Under the pieces are notes generated by a model, which was not told where the DNA came from, made no database searches, and worked only from the letters and a program-made list of their open reading frames with translations. DNA of 64,000 nucleotides from Cymbomonas tetramitiformis (taxonomy: Eukaryota > Chlorophyta > Pyramimonadophyceae > Pyramimonadales > Pyramimonadaceae). The position numbers and the translations under genes are program-made. Position 1 is the first letter of the stretch; each line of letters starts with the position of its first letter. The stretch is from contig LGRX02035125.1 of the NCBI GenBank assembly GCA_001247695.2, forward strand, positions 1 to 64,000, written 5' to 3'. Shown piece after piece: positions 58,210 through 64,000 of this stretch.

Positions 58210-61200
58210 CCTGAAGATGCCACTGAAGCAAGTGGCCGGGTTGAGAGTATCTCAGAAGAAGTCCTTTCCAGTCTGACATTACAGTTTCAGCAGATGGACA
58301 CTCCCTCAGAGCACATCGCACAGATGCAGTCTCAGACAGCACAGCTGAAATCACAGAAGAAGCTGTTGTTGTACAAAGGGAAAGTATATGGACAGAGTAC
58401 TCACATATTGGTAGATCCAGGAGCTACATCGTCTTTCATCGACAGACAGTTCGCTGCTCAGCTTGGTATAGCACCCACAGATTCCTCATCATTCTCAGTG
58501 GGATTGGCTGGAGGAAGCCAACTACCCTGCACATCCTATCTTCCCAATGCTACATTCACGCTGGGTAAGTATAAGGACACAGAGGATTTCTACATCATTG
58601 ACATGAAACCATTCACTGTCATCCTGGGTCAAGATTGGTTGGAGAGGAGAAATCCACACATTGACTTCCAGTCCAAAAATCTGACGATCACTAGGAAGCA
58701 CTCATCAGGCTCCAGTGTTCGCACAGTACTATCCAGAGTTGAACAGACTCCAGGCTCAGATGACCTTCCTGAAATGGAATTGGTCAGTGCCACCACCATG
58801 AGAAAGCACCTACGTCGTATTCGATCCAGTGGTTCGGCTGAAGAAGCCGTAGCTTATCTCTTCTTTCTCTCAGAGGTCGATGGTGAACTGGTCTTCGCAG
58901 CAGCAGACTCAGACACCACTATGGAAGACCCAGAGGTCACAGCAGCACGTGATCAGATGAGGGAAGACTTTTCAGACATATTCCAGGAGGATCTTCCAGC
59001 TGGTCATAGGCCATAACGGTTTGAAGGTGGTTATCATCGAATCAACATTGAACCTGGGCACAAGCCGCCATCGCAGCCAGTTCGTACCATACCAGTGCCC
59101 ATGATGGAAGAGCTCAAACGACAGATCATCAAGTATGTCGAATTGGGTATCCTTCGTCCGTCATCATCTCCATATGGATGTCCTATCATTTTCGCTCCTA
59201 AGCCAGGTGGGAAGTGGAGGATGTGTTGTGAGTATCGAGCCCTTAATAACATCACAATTAAGGACACGTATCCATTGCCACCTCACGACACCCTTCTTGA
59301 ACAGCTAAAAGGTGCACGATGGTTTAGCAGATTCGACTTCAATCAGTTTTTCCATCAGATCCCTACTATACATCCAGATGACATTCACAAAACAGCGATT
59401 CGCACCAGATACGGTTCCTATGAGTGGACAGTTATGCCTTTCGGATTGACCAATGCTCCTGCAACCGCTCTACGTGTAGGAAATCGGGCATACTTCGACT
59501 TCATCGATCGGTTCCTTGTCATTTTCATGGATGATACTATTGTGTACAGTCCGGACTTTGACAGCCACGTGAAGCATATTCGACAGTTCCTCCAGCGTTG
59601 CAGAGATCGCCAGTTCTTCATCAGGCCTTCCAAGGTGGAGTTGTTCGTCAGATCCATAGATTTTATCGGACATCACATCTCTGAAGCAGGCCTGTCCATC
59701 ATCGAAGACCGAATCCGAGCAGTCATGGCAATACAGCCTCCAGTGTCTTATGGTCCTACCGTTGGAAAGCAGCCTCTACGCCGTATGGCTAAAGATGGCA
59801 AGTCATCCCTTCGGTCATTCTCGGGCATGGTCGGCCAATTTAGGAGATTCATACCAAAGTTCTCCAAGATTGCCGAGCCGCTCAATCGTCTCCTTAAAGA
59901 TAATGCAGAGTTTGTCTGGGAATCTGAGCAGCAGAAGGCATTTGATAACCTCAAAAGTGCCATCTGCAATGCTCCAGTACTACAACTTCCAGATCAGAAA
60001 CTGCCATCTATTATGGAGGTCGATGGATCAGGCACACACGTTGGTCAAGTAGTACTACAGACCAAGGAAAAGGCATGAAGCCATGTGGCTATCACAGCGT
60101 CACTCTCTCCGATACACAGAGACGTTGGCCTATTCCTGAGATCGAGCTATTTGCCATTGTGGAGGGCTTCCGATTCTTTCGCCACATCTTGCTGGGAGCT
60201 CCTGAGACTATTGTACGCTCAGATCATCAGCCACTGGTTTATTTCCAGTCCAAATCCACACTAAGCCCCAAACAGGCGAGGTGGTTGGATGAGCTCTCCG
60301 AGTACAACTTCCGAATAGAGCACATTTCTGGCGAAAAGAACAAGGTTGCAGATGCACTCACTCGTATTTCTGCACTCTTTGAACTCACTGGTTGTCTGCA
60401 ACATATAGACATCAGCGATGTTCCAGTCATTGACATACCATCTACAGATCCTACATTCATTGCTCTTATATCTTCTTCATCAGCTCATCAGCTTCACGAC
60501 ATCATTATATCCCAGTATGATCGTGATACATTTGCACAGACTATATTGGCTAAGCTGACATCATCGACTTCATCACAGTCAGTCAGCAGCTTCGAGCTCA
60601 TTCAGGGGTTGATCTATCGCAAGACCATATATGGCAGACAGCTGTACATTCCACCTACTGCCAAGGTCCCTACAGATGACGGTGAGATCACACAGCTTCG
60701 CCACATTCTCCTTCATGAGTGCCACTCAGCCACTATTTCTGGTCATGTAGGCAAAAATCGCATGCTTCATCTATTGCGTAGCCGATATTATTGGCCAGGA
60801 ATGACGACGGCAGCCATCCAGTACATTCGGGAGTGCCCCGTGTGTCAACGCCAGAAAACGAGGAGACACAAACCTTATTATGGTCAGTCACATATACGAT
60901 ATTGTGTGCCTAAGACAAAATGGCTTGATGTGTCTCTTGACTGGATTACTGGCCTGCCTATCACCACTAATGGGCACGACAATATATTTGTGGTAATGTG
61001 CCAATTCTCTCATCGTTGTCATCTCATTCCCTTCAGCATGACCTGGACTGCTCAGCATACTGCTTCGATATATATGCAGCATATCTTCAAGCTCCATGGT
61101 CTTCCGAGGAACATCATCTCAGATCGAGACCCCAGATTCACCTCTACATTCTGGCAAACACTGTGGAAATCTACTGGTACGAGATTGGCTATGACGTCTT

Positions 61201-62071
61201 CACACCATCCACAGTCGAATGCAAGCAATGAGAGGAGCCATGCCTTGATTGAGGATATCCTCAGGTAATTTTCAATTTGTTGATTCATGGTTCACCATCC
61301 TCTGGTTTATAAACTGATTAGATAGTATTTTTCATCCACAGGTGTTGTTGCAATGATACTTCAGCCAATTCGTGGGAGGACAAGTTGCCTCTGGTGGAGT
61401 TTGCAATTAACAACACAGTTTCTGCATCTACTGGTTATTCACCATTCTATCTCGACTCGATGGCGCAGCCACTTTCGCCTCATGACCTGGCAATCACTAT
61501 TCCGCCAGAAGCTCCTGTTCCAATACAGAATGCTATTCGAGATCATTTTGACCACTACTCGGCTGTACATGCCGACGCGGTAGACAACATTTCCCGAGCA
61601 GCAGAAATTAGCCAAGCCAGATTCAATAAGGCTCACATGCCCCGGCAATATGCAGTCGGGCAGAAAGTTCTTTTACGGACCGAGTTTATCCAATGGACTG
61701 GTTTGACAGAGGCAGGCAGACACTTTAAGCAGCCATATATTGGGCCGTTTACCATATCCAAAGTGCTAAGCCATGGACGTGCATACGAGTTAGATTTCGG
61801 AGATCTCGATATCCGTATCCATCCGGTACAGCCTGTATCCAGAATAGAGCTGTATAACGACTCGATCCAAGCACCTTTGCCTCTGCCACAGATGATCACC
61901 GAAGAAGGGCAACCACTGTTTGAGATATCACATATACTCTCAGATAAGATCACTAGAGGTGTCAAGTACTACTTAGTGCGATATGCAGGCTACGGCCCTG
62001 AGCATGGCACCTGGGTCAAAGCCACGGAGCTGACCAATGCAGCAGACATGATAGCTGCCTATGAAGGCTAA
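58210..62071 (+). pseudogene. Chromovirus pol: protease, RT, RNase H, integrase, chromodomain
   Basis: The protease has LVDPGATSSFIDRQF and VILGQDWLE (58411-58640). The frame is interrupted by one TAA (59014-59016) before the reverse transcriptase (ILRPSSSPYGCPIIFAPKPG, FMDDTIVYS). Near 60078 the frame shifts into RNase H (ELFAIVEGFRFFRH, RSDHQPLVYFQ). The integrase follows: a zinc finger HECHSATISGHVGKN...CPVCQRQK, then catalytic-core segments DVSLDW, ISDRDPRF and NERSHALIED. A 77-nt intron (61265-61341) splits the core. The next exon continues WEDKLPLVEFAINNTVS and ends with a chromodomain (YYLVRYAGYGPEHGTWVKAT). It is near full length but has at least one stop and one frameshift in pol. 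Confidence 0.88.
61265..61341 (+). other. 77-nt GT-AG intron in the integrase frame
   Basis: The donor is CTCAG|GTAATT and the acceptor ATCCACAG|GTGTTG. Removing the 77 nt joins AG to G and gives ...EDILRCCCNDTSANSWEDKL, restoring the conserved continuation of the integrase core in one frame. Unspliced, the frame stops at once (TAA, 61266-61268). Confidence 0.8.
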
Positions 62072-62880
62072 ACATTATATTAAGCCTGATGCCCTTACTT
62101 ATTGTAATATATACTAATACATGTCGATCACCTATATACCTTGCTCTTAATGTTTTATCATTATGTTGCATAGAAGCGGGAAATTGATCCTTTCTTGCTA
62201 AAGGTGTAGTGAGCCTTGTACAAAATCATACCCTTGCACAGATACGCACACATGCGAGATATCATATCTGTGGATAAATAAAAACTGCTAAATGCTACCT
62301 TTGCCATACCGTGGTTTGTCATTCGGATTATGGTCAGTCATCCGAAGCTACCGGAGACATCGACTGAGGTAGACGGAGTTGTGATCCTAAGTTATGCCTG
62401 ACACACACAACTAAAATAAATTTCACATTAGTACGTGGCGAATCCACTCTGAATCGACAGATGTTCGTCAAAGCGTGCGTACTGGACAAAAAAATTGAGG
62501 AGTTGAGCAGACCGGTTAAGGATTATAAGTCCAATTCCGTTAAGCAGGGCCACTCCGTTTGCATTAAAACAAGCCCCCGGTGAAATAACTCCGGAAACAT
62601 CGGGCTCCCCGTGACCGCCTGTGAACCTCCAAAGTAGCTTCAGGAGGGGAGGAAGGGTTGGGTGCACTATATATAATAACTGTGGAAACATGTACCTAAA
62701 GGTTTTCGTCGATCAGTTGTATATATAAGGTCGAGAATCGTTCGATTATAAATTGTTAAATCGTCCGATCATCGTTCGCAAAGGCGTCGACGGCTAGCGC
62801 AAATAATCCGTAACGTAAACCTCGGATACCTTGAATCTTCACTCTGAATCACGATACGCCTTGAAGCGTCAATGTGAGAT
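62072..62880. other. Chromovirus 3' flank, no gene seen
   Basis: The sequence after the chromodomain stop is AT-rich and shows no copy of the long repeat, so the 3' LTR is missing or unrecognised. A minus-strand frame of 87 codons at 62428-62691 has no recognisable domain. Confidence 0.5.
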
Positions 62881-63069
62881 ATAATATACCGTATTATATC
62901 GGGTGGTCACTGAATAGTTCTCATACAAGTGTAAACTGATTATAAGAGTTAATTAAACGAATATAAGCCGTCTGTGACCTAGGTATCTGTCACCTAGTAC
63001 TGTACGAGTACTGGTACGGGCTAACGGGAGTCAGAGTAAGTTATGACCTACGGGTCACTGAATCCAGCA
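62881..63069 (-). repeat. Putative 3' LTR of E5 (left end approximate)
   Basis: On the minus strand TGCTGGATTCAGTGACCC begins at 63069 right after GGGTGGTG, the arrangement seen in E1-E3. It includes the quasi-palindrome GTACCAGTACTCGTACAGTAC. The other LTR lies beyond the window, so the far end is a guess. Confidence 0.55.
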
Positions 63070-63275
63070 CACCACCCTGTGACTGTACATAGTGCTGTTA
63101 CAGGTGGCAGAGAGCGGAGCACAGGCAAATCAAATTGTTCCGAAACAACAAACAGCTAGGAGCTGGAAACTGCTAGAGGGAGGCCTGTGCTTTAGCCAGG
63201 GCGGTCCCTTTCTAAAACGGCTGCTAGGAAACTGCTCACAAGCTAAGTTCCTACAGCTCAATCTCAAAGCTACCG

Positions 63276-64000
63276 TTAGCCACTTTCAAAGTGGTCCACA
63301 AAGCTGCAGAGTTCACCAGAGTTGAAGAAGTTGTCATTGTCAAAGATGCTCAACCAGAACCAGAGTCCAGAAGTCATAATCCAGAACCATTGGAGTCCAG
63401 AAGCCAGAGTCCAGAACCAGAAGCCAGAACCATAATCCAGAAGCCAGAGTCCAGAAGAAGACTCGTAGAGCAAATTCAGGAATCCACAAAAGTGAAAATC
63501 CGAGTCCAAGCCTGCCGAAACTTCAAAAGGAAAAGGCCTGCCGAAAGGGAAAGTGTACGGCAAGGCAGACAGACTGTTGGCAGTCACCCCAGTGGGATGT
63601 ACTGCTGCGGTGAAGTCAACGGCTCGATCGAGCACCACCGAACCCTGAACCGCTGACACACATGCAAGACACATGAGTGCGGGCAGGGCCAGAGATGCAA
63701 AAGAGAAGACCCTCGGCAATGTTGCCACACCGACACGTGACCGTGTAGCCGGTGGGGCCGAGTGAATCCCGTCTCCGGAATAAGAAAAACCGTCGGAGTC
63801 GTCGTCATCGTCGATCACGGAAAGCTCTCCCGGGTGAATCGACTCGTGAACCGAGTCAATCGAGCACAATTTAAGAGATGTGTCAGGGCATGTTGGCATT
63901 ACACGGTCCATAAAAGAGACACGTAGTGGCTCCTCGAAAGGAGACCCGAAAGAAGCGGGGTCCGATGCCGAAACAGGGTATAGCCCAGTGTCGATCTCGT
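63276..64000 (-). pseudogene. E5: C-terminal part of a Gag-membrane-segment protein (runs off the window)
   Basis: The minus frame is open from the window edge. It begins with a stretch similar to E3 (SPFEEPLRVSFMD versus LPFEQSFMD), then an acidic patch (SVIDDDDDSDG), a hydrophobic segment (FSFASLALPALMCLACVSAV), and a phenylalanine/tryptophan-rich tail with repeated SGLW/SGFW. It ends ELCSFVDHFESG, close to the end of E3. The hairpin motif CCCTGGC...CAGGC follows in the 3' untranslated part (63183-63213). Whether the N-terminal part is intact cannot be seen. Confidence 0.68.

Noticed and set aside
58180..58210. Programmed frameshift site at the chromovirus gag-pol overlap
   Set aside because: Only a CCCCC run is present and no canonical slippery heptamer is in frame. 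Other frame breaks in the same element are mutational, so I cannot claim a programmed site.

Overview
The window is nuclear DNA from a eukaryote with a repeat-rich genome. GT-AG introns with matching phases split several genes, transposons are nested inside one another, and one region is a homogenised satellite. I cannot name the organism. The mix (a tnp2/DUF4218-type DNA transposon, a chromodomain Ty3/gypsy element, many short-LTR gag-only elements) would fit an alga, another protist or a fungus. Only one convincing host gene is visible, an FHA-domain protein at 17.9-18.8 kb.

Layout. 1-5.1 kb: G-rich simple sequence, a 51-bp minisatellite (about 31 units) and a nearly identical 609-bp tandem satellite. 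5,239-17,639: one complete 12.4-kb cut-and-paste DNA transposon with perfect 37-bp terminal inverted repeats and a 3-bp target duplication (CCA). It carries a many-exon tnp2/DUF4218 transposase on the minus strand and a four-exon 471-aa accessory gene on the plus strand. Between these divergent genes lie a perfect 400-bp palindrome and a tRNA-like sequence. Inside the transposase gene a 174-nt exon is tandemly amplified five times in frame. 17.6-20.1 kb: host-like DNA with the FHA gene.

20.1-47.8 kb and the right edge hold six members of an unusual group of short-LTR elements (called E0-E5 here). Each codes for a capsid-like Gag, with a zinc-knuckle-like cluster where that part is present, which ends in an acidic linker and a hydrophobic, probably membrane-spanning, segment. 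None has a protease, reverse transcriptase or integrase. E1, E2 and E3 are complete, with 5-bp target duplications (GGCAA, ATACC, GAATT). E4 is an LTR-gag copy whose 3' part is lost. E0 and E5 are partial. Their LTRs differ, but a leader hairpin and a 3' hairpin recur, suggesting shared packaging or priming signals. E1 contains a 2.1-kb non-coding DNA transposon studded with an 18-bp palindromic motif.

The layers can be ordered. E3 sits inside a 5'-truncated LINE. The LINE sits (9-bp target duplication ACCTAAGGT) inside a long non-coding repeat (copy A), whose uninterrupted tandem twin (copy B) shows the empty site. Copy B leads into a chromovirus gag start that E4 interrupts. E4 is cut off by a second gypsy element (gypsy-2), which is itself cut off by copy C of the long repeat. 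Copy C leads into a nearly full-length but mutated chromovirus (56.8-62.1 kb), whose integrase reading frame is interrupted by a 77-nt GT-AG intron.

The strongest candidates for something little described are the Gag-membrane-segment LTR elements with their shared RNA hairpins, and the DNA transposon with amplified exons, a giant palindrome and a tRNA-like insert.
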